Shown: positions 49,032-59,502 of the stretch, in pieces
Position numbering within the stretch: the stretch's first letter is position 1
How the letters are laid out: each line of letters starts with the position of its first letter
Position numbers and translations under genes: made by a program
DNA from: Bradyrhizobium sp. NP1
GTDB lineage: Bacteria > Pseudomonadota > Alphaproteobacteria > Rhizobiales > Xanthobacteraceae
Assembly (NCBI RefSeq): GCF_030378205.1
Contig: NZ_CP127385.1
Coordinates: forward strand, 3,698,001-3,762,000
Direction of reading: 5' to 3'
DNA length: 64,000 nucleotides
The notes under the pieces: model-generated
What the model saw: the letters and a program-made list of their open reading frames with translations, nothing else
The model's database searches: none
Told to the model about the DNA's origin: nothing

Positions 49032-49197
49032 CCAGTGGAGCGGATGTGACGTTCGCGGCCCTTCCGACCGAGCCTCCCCGAAGCGAACGTCAAATCCGAA
49101 GCTCCACTAGGGACAATAGTTGTCGGCGGTCCCTTGATTCCAGCATTCGCAAAAGTGCCCGCCGCGACGGGATGCGATGCTGCAATCGGACCACCAG
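49032..49197. repeat. Double-hairpin palindromic repeat, copy C (full length, diverged)
   Basis: A 166-base element with the same plan as the copy at 36914-37079. H1 spans 49032-49110 (CCAGTGGAGC / GCTCCACTAG), followed by a 13-base linker. H2 spans 49124-49197 (GGCGGTCC / GGACCACC, with CAGCATTCGC / GCGATGCTG inner arms). It begins 23 bases upstream of the GGDEF-EAL start codon, so it forms part of that gene's leader or promoter region. Confidence 0.8.
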
Positions 49198-49269
49198 TGC
49201 CGAGGTCAGTCCCATGCACCCGGCCGGTATTTCTACTTAAGGGCGCGAGATGGAGTGGAGGTTAGGAAT

Positions 49270-50508
49270 CTAGGTTAATGGTGGCTTAACGCTGATCCGC
49301 GACGTCACGATCACGATCAGGGCGGCGACGATGTTCGCCGCGGCGCTGGCGAGGATCGGCAACGTGTAGCTGTGGTTGAGGTCGAACGCGAAGCCGGCGG
49401 CGGCAGGACCGATCAGCGTGCCGAAGGCCACGCTGGTGTAGAGGATGCCGATCAGGCCGGAGACGTTGCGGCCGCCGAAATAGTCCATGACCACGGCCGG
49501 CAACACCGCGACCCAGCCGCCATAGAAGACGCCGAAGATGAAGGCGAAGGCGACCAGCAGCGACAGGTTCCCCGAGACCGCCCAGATCGAGAGCGCGAGC
49601 GCCATTCCGGCGAACATCATCAGCAGTGACTTCTCGCGCCCCATGCGGTCGGCGAGGCCGCCGAGGAAGAAACGGCCCATCGTGCTGCCGACGCCGATCA
49701 CCCCGAGCAGCAGGACGGCGACCGGCGGCGCAATGCCGAGATCCCGCGCGAAAGGAACGAGGTGGACGAAGGGCACGAAGACCCCGAAGGCGCAGATCAG
49801 GCAGGCCGCGTAGAGGCTGATGAACTGCGCTGAGCGGATCGCGGTGCCGATCGTCGCGCCTTCCGCGCACGGGCTCAGCGCGACGCTTGCCGGCGGATCG
49901 CCGTCCGGCGCCAGCCCGCAGCCGCGCGGATCGTTCTCGATCAGCAGCGCAAGGCCGCCGCCGATTGCGGCGGCGATGGCGCCGAGCGCGAAATAGGCGC
50001 CGCGCCAGCCGAGTTCGCCGATCAGCAGCGCGGCCAGGGGCGGCATCACGAGCGTGCCGACGCCGATGCCGCTGACCGCAAGCCCCGATGCAAAGCCGCG
50101 GCTGCGGACGAACCAGCGCTGCACCGCGCCTACCGCCGGCACATAGGCAAGCCCGACGCCGAGCCCGACCCCGAGGCCGTAGGCCGAATAGACCTCGACG
50201 AGGCTGCGGGCGGCGCTTGCGGCCACGAAGCCGAGCCCGGTGAGCAGCATGCCGATGACGGCAAGCGGGCGCGAACCGAAGCGATCGGCGAGCGGACCGC
50301 TGACGACGCCGAGGCCGAAATAGAGAAAGCCGGCGAGCGAGAACACCAGCGACACCGAGCCGCGCGAGGCGCCGAATTCACGCTGCAGCGCCTCGACGAA
50401 TGTGGAGAAGGTGTACGCGCAGCCGAAGCCGACGAAAGTCACCGCGAAGGCGGCCGCGACAACGAACCAGCCGTAGAACACGCGTGGCCGAACTGCCTGA
50501 TCGGTCAT
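49270..50508 (-). CDS. MFS transporter, OFA-like
   Basis: Twelve-span secondary transporter of 412 residues. The N-terminal half has YGWFVVAAAFAVTFVGFGCAYTF-type sequence, with FGASRGSVSLVFSLAGFLYF and GPLADRFGSRPLAVIGMLL (MFS loop 2-3 motif). The second half has FFLGGLADRMGREKSLLM. The overall pattern is closest to the oxalate/formate antiporter and monocarboxylate group. The substrate is probably an organic anion but not determined. ATG 50508 has AGGAG upstream. It is divergent from a CGNR regulator gene with a 16-base inverted repeat between them, so control by that regulator is likely. Confidence 0.88.
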   Translation of the reverse strand: MTDQAVRPRVFYGWFVVAAAFAVTFVGFGCAYTFSTFVEALQREFGASRGSVSLVFSLAGFLYFGLGVVSGPLADRFGSRPLAVIGMLLTGLGFVAASAARSLVEVYSAYGLGVGLGVGLAYVPAVGAVQRWFVRSRGFASGLAVSGIGVGTLVMPPLAALLIGELGWRGAYFALGAIAAAIGGGLALLIENDPRGCGLAPDGDPPASVALSPCAEGATIGTAIRSAQFISLYAACLICAFGVFVPFVHLVPFARDLGIAPPVAVLLLGVIGVGSTMGRFFLGGLADRMGREKSLLMMFAGMALALSIWAVSGNLSLLVAFAFIFGVFYGGWVAVLPAVVMDYFGGRNVSGLIGILYTSVAFGTLIGPAAAGFAFDLNHSYTLPILASAAANIVAALIVIVTSRISVKPPLT

Positions 50509-50538
50509 GGCGGATCTCCTGCTGCTGTCGACACATGT

Positions 50539-50585
50539 AAAATGCTTTTACCGGTGTCTCTTGACAAAACCAGTAAAAGTATTTT
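50539..50585. promoter_or_regulatory. Inverted-repeat operator candidate between the MFS and CGNR genes
   Basis: Arms AAAATGCTTTTACCGG (50539-50554) and CCAGTAAAAGTATTTT (50570-50585) match at 14 of 16 positions across a 15-base spacer. The spacer contains TTGACA (50561-50566), a possible -35 for the forward gene. The two half-sites are placed to control both divergent promoters. Confidence 0.65.
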
Positions 50586-50608
50586 GATGGTGTCGAACGG
50601 AACGAAAA

Positions 50609-51199
50609 ATGTCGAAGCTTTCGCGCAGGTTCAAGGTTCCTGACGGGCTGGCCGATCTGTTTGATTTCGCCAACACGCTCGACGACAGGCATTTCGTCCA
50701 TCACGGCGTGCGCCATCCGCGCTCCGACGAGCTCGCGACGCCGCAGCAGCTCGGCGCCTGGCTTTCGGAGCACGGCCTCGCCGCGGCGGACGCGAAGATC
50801 ACGCCGGCGCTGCTGGAGACGGCGCTGACCCTGCGCGGCGCGGTGCGGGCCTATCTGCAGTGCGATCCCGCCCAGCGCCGCCGCAATCGCGAGGTCACGC
50901 GAACGCTGAATGCGGCGCTGCAGCCGTTCCTCCTGACCGTGGAGGTCGGCACCGGCGGCGGGACGCTGGTGGCTGCGTGCAACGATCCGCTCAACGGATT
51001 GTCGGCCGTTGTCCGCGAGCTCTATGACGGATCGCTCAACGGCAGCCTGGACCGGCTGAAGATGTGCGCTTCGGAGGAATGCCGGCGGGTGTTCTTCGAC
51101 CGCTCCAAGCCGGCGACGCGGCGCTGGTGCATGTCGACGCTATGCGGCAACCGGATGAAGACCCGCGCCTGGCGCGAGCGGCAGCGCGAGGGCGCCTGA
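50609..51199 (+). CDS. CGNR zinc-finger (ABATE domain) transcriptional regulator
   Basis: Putative DNA-binding regulator of 196 residues. The N-terminal ABATE-type domain includes GLADLFDFANTLDDRHF (stress-sensing region of unknown ligand). The C-terminal zinc finger reads MCASEECRRVFFDRSK then RRWCMSTLCGNRMKTRAW, giving the four cysteines and the CGNR signature. ATG 50609 is used, with GGA at 50599-50601 upstream. Its neighbour is a divergent MFS transporter, and a long inverted repeat lies between. A regulator-efflux or regulator-uptake pair is the simplest reading. Confidence 0.85.
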   Translation: MSKLSRRFKVPDGLADLFDFANTLDDRHFVHHGVRHPRSDELATPQQLGAWLSEHGLAAADAKITPALLETALTLRGAVRAYLQCDPAQRRRNREVTRTLNAALQPFLLTVEVGTGGGTLVAACNDPLNGLSAVVRELYDGSLNGSLDRLKMCASEECRRVFFDRSKPATRRWCMSTLCGNRMKTRAWRERQREGA

Positions 51200-51249
51200 A
51201 ACTCAGCCGCTGTTCGGTCGCTGTGGTTGGCCGGCAGGATTGCCGGAGC

Positions 51250-51525
51250 CTATTGGGGACGCGCCGCGGTGGCACGCGTGCGCGGCCGGCGCTGCGGCGC
51301 CACCCCGACCGTCGTGCCATCGGCCCAGCCTTGCCAGCCCTGGGCCTGATTGCGATGGAAGTTCGGATCGGTATAGGGGTTGCCTGGCCCCTTGTTGTTG
51401 CAATTGGCGTTCGGATAGAAGAACGCGCAATAGCCGGGCTCCTGGATCACCGGCTGCGCCGGCGCAGCGGTGACTGCCGCAATCGAGATCACGAGGGCGG
51501 CCGTAGCGGTTTTGACGATCGGCAT
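51250..51525 (-). CDS. Small secreted protein, 91 residues
   Basis: Exported protein of unknown function. Signal peptide MPIVKTATAALVISIAAVTAAPAQ is followed by a mature region with two cysteines (GYCAFFYPNANCNNKGPGN) and an aromatic/Gln-rich middle, then an Arg/Pro-rich tail. It resembles the many short secreted proteins of Bradyrhizobium, and no domain is recognised. ATG 51525 has CGGAGGA upstream; the frame extends to 51684 without support. It is convergent with the CGNR gene and lies upstream of the moaC end. Confidence 0.75.
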   Translation of the reverse strand: MPIVKTATAALVISIAAVTAAPAQPVIQEPGYCAFFYPNANCNNKGPGNPYTDPNFHRNQAQGWQGWADGTTVGVAPQRRPRTRATAARPQ

Positions 51526-51643
51526 CGCTTTCCTCCGGGTGGGGTGCGTGGCGGCGCTCACGCGAACAACAACACCAGAGCGGCCGCGCTCTTCCTGCGA
51601 CGGCCGATCACTCGGCCGTGAGGTGGGCCGCCATTTCGCTTCG

Positions 51644-52141
51644 TCAGGCGCGATAGTGCCCGGACTTGCCGCCCTTTTTCTCAACGAGGTGAATGCCTTC
51701 GATGCGAATCCCGCGCTCTGCGGCTTTCACCATGTCGTAGATCGTGAGGCAGGCGACCGACACCGCGGTCAGCGCCTCCATCTCGACCCCGGTCGGGCCG
51801 GTCACCTTGACGGTTGCGCGCACGACGCAGCCGGGCAGCGCCTCGTCGGGCGTGATGTCGAGCACGACCTTGGACAGCGCCAGCGGATGGCAGAGCGGGA
51901 TCAGCTCGGCGGTACGCTTGGCGGCCATGATGCCGGCGATGCGCGCGGTGCCGAGCACGTCGCCCTTCTTGGCATTGCCTGAGACGATCAGTTCCAGCGT
52001 TTCCCTGGCCATGACGACGCGCCCCTCGGCGACCGCGACGCGCTCGGTCGCGGGCTTTTCCGAGACGTCGACCATGCGCGCTTCGCCGCGGGAATCGATG
52101 TGGGTGAGGGCGGGGCGGTCGCCTGGAGCCTTGCGCGCCAT
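51644..52141 (-). CDS. moaC: Cyclic pyranopterin monophosphate synthase MoaC
   Basis: Second enzyme of molybdenum cofactor synthesis, converting 3',8-cyclo-GTP to cyclic pyranopterin monophosphate. The 165-residue protein shows [50 protein letters not shown] (catalytic region, with the LCHPL motif), [27 protein letters not shown] and [23 protein letters not shown]. Full length. It begins one base after the trpC stop, so it is part of the trpD-trpC-moaC unit. moeA, its usual downstream neighbour in rhizobia as I recall, is separated by about 9 kb here. Confidence 0.96.
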   Translation of the reverse strand: MARKAPGDRPALTHIDSRGEARMVDVSEKPATERVAVAEGRVVMARETLELIVSGNAKKGDVLGTARIAGIMAAKRTAELIPLCHPLALSKVVLDITPDEALPGCVVRATVKVTGPTGVEMEALTAVSVACLTIYDMVKAAERGIRIEGIHLVEKKGGKSGHYRA

Positions 52142-52142
52142 G

Positions 52143-52961
52143 TTATCGCGTGCCGGTCGCCCGCGGCGTCTCGCGCGCGAGCAGCGCGCGCGTTGCCGCG
52201 GTGACGTCCGCCTGCCGCATCAGGCTCTCGCCGACCAGGAAGGTCGAGATGCCGACCCGCGAAAGCCGGGCCAGATCCGCCGGCGCAAAGATGCCGCTCT
52301 CGCCGACGATCGCGCGGTCGGGCGGGATCAGCGACGCCAGCGCCTCGCTGGTCTCGAGCGTCGTCTCGAAGGTGCGCAGGTTGCGGTTGTTGATGCCGAT
52401 CAGGGGGGAACGAAGCCTCAGCGCGCGGTCGAGCTCGGCGCGGTCGTGGATCTCGACCAGCACGTCCATGCCATGCGCGAAGGCGGCGGCCTCGATGTCC
52501 CTCGCCGCGCCATCGCCGAGCGCGGCCATGATGATCAGGATGCAGTCGGCGCCATGGGCGCGGGCTTCCGCCACCTGGTAGGTGTCGAACATGAAGTCCT
52601 TGCGCAGCACCGGGAGGTTCGTGGCGGCGCGCGCGGCTACCATGAAATCGAGATGGCCCTGGAAGGAGGGCGCGTCAGTCAGGACGGAGAGGCAGGCGGC
52701 GCCGCCGGCCTCGTAGGCCCTGGCGAGCACGGGCGGATCGAAATCGGCGCGAATAAGCCCCTTGGACGGTGAGGCCTTCTTCACCTCGGCGATCAGCGCA
52801 TAGTCGCCGGCCGCGAGCTTTTCCCTGATCGCCCTGAGGAAGCCGCGCGGCGGGGGCTCCGCCCGCGCCAGCGCCTCGACCTGCGAAAGCGGATGCGCGC
52901 GCTTGGCGGCGGCGATCTCCTCCCGCTTGTAGGCCTCGATCTTTGCCAGAATGTCGGACAT
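52143..52961 (-). CDS. trpC: Indole-3-glycerol phosphate synthase
   Basis: Closes the indole ring in tryptophan synthesis. The 272-residue TIM barrel has [20 protein letters not shown] at the N-terminus, [23 protein letters not shown] (catalytic Lys in [10 protein letters not shown]), [59 protein letters not shown] and [16 protein letters not shown]. Monofunctional: there is no fused TrpF. The spacing is 20 bases from trpD and one base to moaC. Confidence 0.97.
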   Translation of the reverse strand: MSDILAKIEAYKREEIAAAKRAHPLSQVEALARAEPPPRGFLRAIREKLAAGDYALIAEVKKASPSKGLIRADFDPPVLARAYEAGGAACLSVLTDAPSFQGHLDFMVAARAATNLPVLRKDFMFDTYQVAEARAHGADCILIIMAALGDGAARDIEAAAFAHGMDVLVEIHDRAELDRALRLRSPLIGINNRNLRTFETTLETSEALASLIPPDRAIVGESGIFAPADLARLSRVGISTFLVGESLMRQADVTAATRALLARETPRATGTR

Positions 52962-52981
52962 CGCGCGGTGCCTTTGGCCGG

Positions 52982-53995
52982 TCAGCTATTGGAGATGGCG
53001 ATCAGCTTCTTCAGGCGCGCCGCCGCAGCACCCGTGTCGAGCGATTTGGCGCCGATCGCCACGCCTTCCTTCAAGTCGCTGGCGCGGTTGGCGACGACCA
53101 GCGCCGCCGCGGCGTTCAGCAATGCGACATCGCGAAAAGGGCCGGGCTTGCCGTCCAGCACGCCCTGCAGCGCGACCGCATTGGCGTCGGCATCGCCGCC
53201 CTTCAAAGCCTCGCTACCGCAGCGGGTGAGACCCGCCTCCTCGGGGGTGACCTCGAAGCTCCTGATGTTGCCGTTCTCCAGCACTGCGACAAAGGTGGGC
53301 CCAGTGAGCGTGATTTCGTCCAGCCCGTCGGACCCGTGCACCACCCAGACCGATTCGGCGCCGAGGTTCTTCAGAACCTGGGCCAACGGCTGCACCCATT
53401 GCCGCGAGAACACGCCGACCATCTGCCGCTTGACGCCGGCGGGATTGGACAGCGGCCCGAGCAGGTTGAAGATGGTGCGCGTGGCAAGCTCCAGGCGGGT
53501 CGGATTGACGTTCTTCATCGCCGGATGATGCGCCGGCGCGAACATGAAGCCGATGCCGGCTTCCTTCACGCAGCGGCCGACCTGATCAGGGGCAAGGTCG
53601 ATCTTCACTCCGAGCGAGGCCAGCACGTCGGCCGCGCCCGAGCGCGAGGACAGTGCCCGGTTGCCGTGCTTGGCGACGGGAACACCGGCGCCCGCGACGA
53701 TGAACGAGGCGCAGGTCGACACGTTCACCGAGCCCGAGCCGTCGCCGCCGGTGCCGACGACGTCGACGGCATCAGGCGGCGCGGAGACGCGCAGCATCTT
53801 GGCGCGCATCGCGGAGACCGCGCCGGTGATCTCCTCAACGGTTTCGCCGCGCACCCGCAGCGCCATCAAAAGCCCGCCCATCTGCGAGGGCGTGGCCTCG
53901 CCGGACATCATGGCGTCGAAGGTCACCGCCGCTTCTTCACGCGACAGCGTGGCGCCGGTTGCGACTTTGGCAATAATCGATTTGAGGTCGTCCAT
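52982..53995 (-). CDS. trpD: Anthranilate phosphoribosyltransferase
   Basis: Adds phosphoribosyl to anthranilate in tryptophan synthesis. The 337-residue protein has [17 protein letters not shown] [19 protein letters not shown], the PRPP-binding [17 protein letters not shown] and [23 protein letters not shown]. It also has [45 protein letters not shown] and [12 protein letters not shown]. It is monofunctional, without a fused TrpG. It lies between ppiD and trpC on the reverse strand, 9 bases after ppiD. Confidence 0.97.
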   Translation of the reverse strand: MDDLKSIIAKVATGATLSREEAAVTFDAMMSGEATPSQMGGLLMALRVRGETVEEITGAVSAMRAKMLRVSAPPDAVDVVGTGGDGSGSVNVSTCASFIVAGAGVPVAKHGNRALSSRSGAADVLASLGVKIDLAPDQVGRCVKEAGIGFMFAPAHHPAMKNVNPTRLELATRTIFNLLGPLSNPAGVKRQMVGVFSRQWVQPLAQVLKNLGAESVWVVHGSDGLDEITLTGPTFVAVLENGNIRSFEVTPEEAGLTRCGSEALKGGDADANAVALQGVLDGKPGPFRDVALLNAAAALVVANRASDLKEGVAIGAKSLDTGAAAARLKKLIAISNS

Positions 53996-54004
53996 CGCGT
54001 GCCT

Positions 54005-55909
54005 TCAGTTGCTGCTGGCGCCCGTGACCTGCGCGAAGGCGGCCTCGTTGATGCTGGTGCCGATGTTCTTTTCGAGCCGGGTGACGTATTCCGCGACCTG
54101 CTCGTCCGTCATCGATCGCGTCAGCGCATCCTTGAGCTTCTTCATCTCGTCGGAAGCAAGATCGGCAGGCGGCACGGTGACGTCGGTGACGCGGAACACG
54201 ATCCATTGACCGCCACCGGCTGCGGGCGTCTGTCCGGCGGCGTCCTTCGCCGTCCGAAACGCGGCGGTGACTGCGGCTGCGGGCACGCCCGCGGGCGAGG
54301 AATCGCGCTTCAGGCCGGTTGCAGTCTCGACCTTCACGCCGATCGCCGACGCCTCGTCGGCGAGCTTGCCGCCCTGTTCGAGCTTCTGCGCCATCTCGGT
54401 CGCTTTCGTCCGCAAGCGGCTCGCGATCTGGTCATCGCGCCATTTCGCCTCGACCTGGTCCTTGACCTCGTCGAGGTTGCGCTCGCGCGAGGGCGTGATG
54501 CCGACCACGTCGTACCAGACGTAGCCGCCCTTGTAGGAGATCGGGTCGTTGTCGACGCCGACGTCGCTGTTGAAGGCCTGCGAGACGACATCTAGCCCCT
54601 CGGGAATGCCGTTCACCGGCTGGCCGTTCGGCCCGCGTCCGGAGCGGTCGACGGCTTCGAGGGTGACGGGATTGAGCCCGAGCTTCTTGGCGGCTTCGAC
54701 GACGCTCGCGCCGCCGCCGCGCTCGTCTTCCATCTTGTCGCGCAGGGTTGCCACCTGGGTGCGGCCGCGCTCGATCGCGATTTCCTTTTTCAGGTTGCCG
54801 GCGATGCTCTCGTAGTTCGGCTCGACGGCGGGCTCGATCTTGCCGATCTTGACCAGAGCTGTGCCGAACTTGCCGCTCACGGGCTGGCTGATCTCGCCCG
54901 AGGGCAGCGAAAACGCCGCGTTGGCGATGTCAGGATCGAGGATCGCGGATTTCGCGACCATGCCGAGATCGTAGTCGGAAGCCGACAGCCCGCGCTCCTT
55001 GGCGAGGTCCTCGAACGACAGGCCGCCCGTGATACGGGCCCGCGCGGCCTGCGCCTCTTCCACGTTCGGGAACGTGATCTGCTCGACGGCGCGCCGCTCC
55101 GGCGAGCCGAGCTGGTCGCGGCGCTGCTCGAACAGTTTCTTGGCGTCCTCGTCAGAGACGTCCGTCCACTTGCCGAGCTCTTCCGGCGTGAGGGCCACGA
55201 AGGAGACCTTGCGGTATTCGGGCGCGCGGAACTGGGCCTTGTGATCCTCGAAATAGGCGGCCAGCGCCTCAGGCGAGGGCGGATCGATGGTGCCGGCCTG
55301 CGCCGCGTCGAGCTTGACGTATTCGATCGCGCGTTGCTCGTTCTGGTAGCGGCTCAGCGCTTCGAGCAGCGTCTTGGGCGGCTCGAGCCCGGCCGCGATC
55401 GAGCCTGCGATCTGGCGGCGGAGCGAGACGCGGCGCTGGTCGGCGATGTAGCGCTGCTCGCTGTAGCCGAAATTGCGGATCATCGCCTGGAAGCGGGCGG
55501 GATCGAACTTGCCGCCCAGCCCCTGGAAGTTCGGGTCGGCGACGATCAGGCGCATGGTCTCCTCGTCGGACTGGCCGAGCCCGAGCCGGCGCGTATCCTC
55601 GTCAAGGGCTGCCTCGGCGAGCGTCTGCTGCAGCACCTGGCGGTCGAAGCCGAAGGCGCGCGCCTGGTCCATGGTCAGCGGCCGGCCGACCTGGCGGCCG
55701 ATCTGCTGCAGGCGGTCCATGTAGAGCTGGCGGAACTGGTTCTGCGAAATCTCGGTGCTTCCGACCTTGGCGACCGTCGATTGTCCAAATCCCCTGAAGA
55801 TGTCGGCGATGCCCCAGATGCCGAAACTGACAATCAATACGCCCATCACGGTGGCCATAATGGTCTTGCCGAGCCAGTTTGATGAGGCTTTGCGCATTCC
55901 TCGAAGCAT
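54005..55909 (-). CDS. ppiD: Periplasmic folding factor PpiD/SurA-type (membrane-anchored parvulin family)
   Basis: Membrane-anchored chaperone and prolyl isomerase helping exported proteins fold near the Sec translocon. The 634-residue protein has one N-terminal span (about 15-34; MATVMGVLIVSFGIWGIADI). The SurA-like chaperone region follows (VGSTEISQNQFRQLYMDRLQQIG), then a parvulin-like domain around 260-360 (EAQAARARITGGLSFEDLAKERGLSASDYDLGM, read in parts). A further C-terminal helical region ends GASSN. The canonical parvulin active-site residues are only partly recognisable, as in E. coli PpiD. It heads the trpD-trpC-moaC run. Confidence 0.88.
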   Translation of the reverse strand: MLRGMRKASSNWLGKTIMATVMGVLIVSFGIWGIADIFRGFGQSTVAKVGSTEISQNQFRQLYMDRLQQIGRQVGRPLTMDQARAFGFDRQVLQQTLAEAALDEDTRRLGLGQSDEETMRLIVADPNFQGLGGKFDPARFQAMIRNFGYSEQRYIADQRRVSLRRQIAGSIAAGLEPPKTLLEALSRYQNEQRAIEYVKLDAAQAGTIDPPSPEALAAYFEDHKAQFRAPEYRKVSFVALTPEELGKWTDVSDEDAKKLFEQRRDQLGSPERRAVEQITFPNVEEAQAARARITGGLSFEDLAKERGLSASDYDLGMVAKSAILDPDIANAAFSLPSGEISQPVSGKFGTALVKIGKIEPAVEPNYESIAGNLKKEIAIERGRTQVATLRDKMEDERGGGASVVEAAKKLGLNPVTLEAVDRSGRGPNGQPVNGIPEGLDVVSQAFNSDVGVDNDPISYKGGYVWYDVVGITPSRERNLDEVKDQVEAKWRDDQIASRLRTKATEMAQKLEQGGKLADEASAIGVKVETATGLKRDSSPAGVPAAAVTAAFRTAKDAAGQTPAAGGGQWIVFRVTDVTVPPADLASDEMKKLKDALTRSMTDEQVAEYVTRLEKNIGTSINEAAFAQVTGASSN

Positions 55910-56127
55910 GGGTCCAATCTGTCTTTAGGAGGAAAACCGGTGATCGCCTCGAGGCGGTCAGCGAAGGGCGTCACCGAGTTGATATGCCATCATAAAGTGA
56001 CGAAAAGCCCCGGGCAACCTCAGGGAAGGCGCCGCGTTGAAGCGGTTAACCTCTGGCTGGAACTGTTCGCGCGCCTCTGCTAGCGCATCACGATCCTTTG
56101 GCAACCCCCTGGCAACTGGAATTCGAC

Positions 56128-56901
56128 ATGACGAACGCCATTCGGCCGCTGATTGCGGGCAATTGGAAGATGAATGGGCTGAAAGCTTCCGTGGCTGAAT
56201 TCGACGCCATGGCGAAGGGCGCGGCCGCAATCGCCGCGAAGGCCGACCTCCTGGTCTGCCCGCCCGCGACGCTGATTGCGGCTTTCGCCGAACGGGCCAA
56301 GGGCATAGCGGCATTTTCGGTGGGCGGCCAGGATTGCGATCCCGAGCCGTCAGGGGCGCACACCGGCGACATATCGGCAGAGATGCTGGCCGATGCCGGC
56401 GCGACGGCCGTGATCGTCGGCCATTCCGAGCGCCGCGCCGATCATGGCGAAACCGACGCGCTGGTGCGACGGAAAGCGCAGGCCGCCTGGCGCGCGGGCC
56501 TCACCGCCATCGTCTGCATCGGCGAGACGCGCGGGCAGCGCGATGGTGGCAAGACGCTTGATATCTGCGGCGGCCAGCTTGCGGGATCGCTCCCCGACGG
56601 CAGCACGGCCGGTAACCTGGTGGTGGCCTACGAGCCGGTCTGGGCGATCGGCACGGGTCTCACCCCCACCACCGCGGATGTCGAGCAAGTTCATCGCTTT
56701 ATCCGGGATTCCCTCAAGGGCAGGTTCAAGGGGGAGGGCGACAGGATTCGCATCCTCTATGGGGGCTCGGTGAAGCCCGGCAATGCCGCCGAGCTGCTGT
56801 CGGTCGCCAACGTCAACGGTGCGCTGGTCGGCGGGGCGAGCCTGAAAGCGGCCGATTTCCTTGCGATCGCAGGTAGTGCCCCGGATCCGAAGCTCGCCTG
56901 A
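56128..56901 (+). CDS. tpiA: Triosephosphate isomerase
   Basis: Interconverts dihydroxyacetone phosphate and glyceraldehyde 3-phosphate. The 257-residue TIM barrel has the substrate lysine motif [11 protein letters not shown], the catalytic His in [15 protein letters not shown], the catalytic Glu in [13 protein letters not shown] with its flexible loop, and the phosphate-binding [16 protein letters not shown] and [13 protein letters not shown] 56128 is used; the frame is open to 56098. It is divergent from ppiD and followed by a long hairpin repeat before secG. Confidence 0.96.
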   Translation: MTNAIRPLIAGNWKMNGLKASVAEFDAMAKGAAAIAAKADLLVCPPATLIAAFAERAKGIAAFSVGGQDCDPEPSGAHTGDISAEMLADAGATAVIVGHSERRADHGETDALVRRKAQAAWRAGLTAIVCIGETRGQRDGGKTLDICGGQLAGSLPDGSTAGNLVVAYEPVWAIGTGLTPTTADVEQVHRFIRDSLKGRFKGEGDRIRILYGGSVKPGNAAELLSVANVNGALVGGASLKAADFLAIAGSAPDPKLA

Positions 56902-56961
56902 ACTCGCAGCAGGCCGGGAGCGACCTTCGGATCCAAAAGGGCACTACCAAATTTTTGATTT

Positions 56962-57036
56962 CAGTGTGGTTTTGGTTCGGAAGTTCTCTAAATAAGCTGC
57001 TGAGAGGGTGTAGAGAACTTCCGAACCACCACACTG
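56962..57036. repeat. Long palindromic hairpin element between tpiA and secG
   Basis: Arms of 26 bases are perfectly complementary except for a 3-base TTT bulge in the left arm: 56962-56990 (CAGTGTGGT, TTT, GGTTCGGAAGTTCTCTA) and 57011-57036. The loop is 20 bases. At 75 bases it has the size of the hairpins in the 36914-37079 element and a similar CAGTG(T)GG opening, but a different stem. It is a probable MITE/REP-like repeat and could also influence tpiA mRNA 3' ends. Confidence 0.75.
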
Positions 57037-57189
57037 GGATGTCCCTAGCTAACCGTTGGGCGAGCCGGGCGCGCATCGGGGGTGACAATGCCGGGTCCGA
57101 TCGTGTAACACCCGCGCAACCCGAAAAACCCCGCAAGCCCGCGTCTCGCGGCCGGAACCCGGCAGGTTTGCGACCGGAAGGCTTTTTAG

Positions 57190-57585
57190 ATGCAGACTGT
57201 CATTATCGTCATCCACCTCATGATCGTGGCGGTCCTGATCGGCGCCGTGCTGCTGCAGAAATCGGAAGGCGGCGGACTCGGTATGGGCGGCGGTGCCGGC
57301 TTCATGTCGAGCCGCGGCACCGCGAACCTGCTGACGCGGACGACCGCCGTGCTGGCGGTGGGCTTTTTCGCCACCAGTCTCCTTTTGTCCTGGCTCGCCA
57401 GCTACGACCGCAAGCCGAGTTCCATCATCGGCGCGCAACCGGCCTCGCAATCGCAGCCGGCAGGCGGCGGGGCGACCCCGATCGCGCCTCCGACCTCCGG
57501 CGGCATCCTGGACACCCTGAAAAAGGCCGACGAGCAGCAGAACCAGCAGGCTCCGGCCGCGCCGCAGGCGCCACGCTCGCAATAA
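57190..57585 (+). CDS. secG: Preprotein translocase subunit SecG
   Basis: Small inner-membrane partner of SecYE that aids protein export. The 131-residue protein has the SecG pattern: a first span TVIIVIHLMIVAVLIGAVLLQ, the conserved loop KSEGGGLGMGGGAGFMSSRGTANLLTRTTAVLA and a second span (VLAVGFFATSLLLSWLA). A Pro/Gln/Ala-rich cytoplasmic tail follows (QQNQQAPAAPQAPRSQ). It sits between tpiA and pyrG, the standard rhizobial order. Confidence 0.95.
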   Translation: MQTVIIVIHLMIVAVLIGAVLLQKSEGGGLGMGGGAGFMSSRGTANLLTRTTAVLAVGFFATSLLLSWLASYDRKPSSIIGAQPASQSQPAGGGATPIAPPTSGGILDTLKKADEQQNQQAPAAPQAPRSQ

Positions 57586-57739
57586 AGCAGGGTGGCCATG
57601 CGGGACAGATGCTGGCATCCCGCGTCAGGAACCCCCATTAAGGGGCTGACAAAGCTTCCAATTCCAGCTCACCCACAGCCCGGCGCCGCAATCGCCGGGT
57701 TACGCGTTTAACTTTGGCGAATCGCCTCCCAGGCGTTAA

Positions 57740-59383
<1,644 letters not shown>

Positions 59384-59397
59384 GGCCCATCCGTCCT

Positions 59398-59502
59398 AAA
59401 GCGCGATGGAATAAGGTTTGATCGCCATCGCGCTTTGGGTTTTTGATGGAGCATGATCTCCGCGCAAACGCGTTCCCGCGTTTGTCGCGAGGGATCATGC
59501 TC
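59398..59502. repeat. Tandem palindromes between pyrG and the methyltransferase gene
   Basis: Palindrome 1 is AAAGCGCGATGG / CCATCGCGCTTT (59398-59409 with 59425-59436). Palindrome 2 is GAGCATGATC / GATCATGCTC (59449-59458 with 59493-59502) with a nested GCAAACGCG / CGCGTTTGT stem. I recall similar paired palindromes as a dispersed Bradyrhizobium repeat. T-runs follow palindrome 1, so it may also serve as the pyrG terminator. The last base is shared with the stop codon of the reverse-strand methyltransferase gene. Confidence 0.75.
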
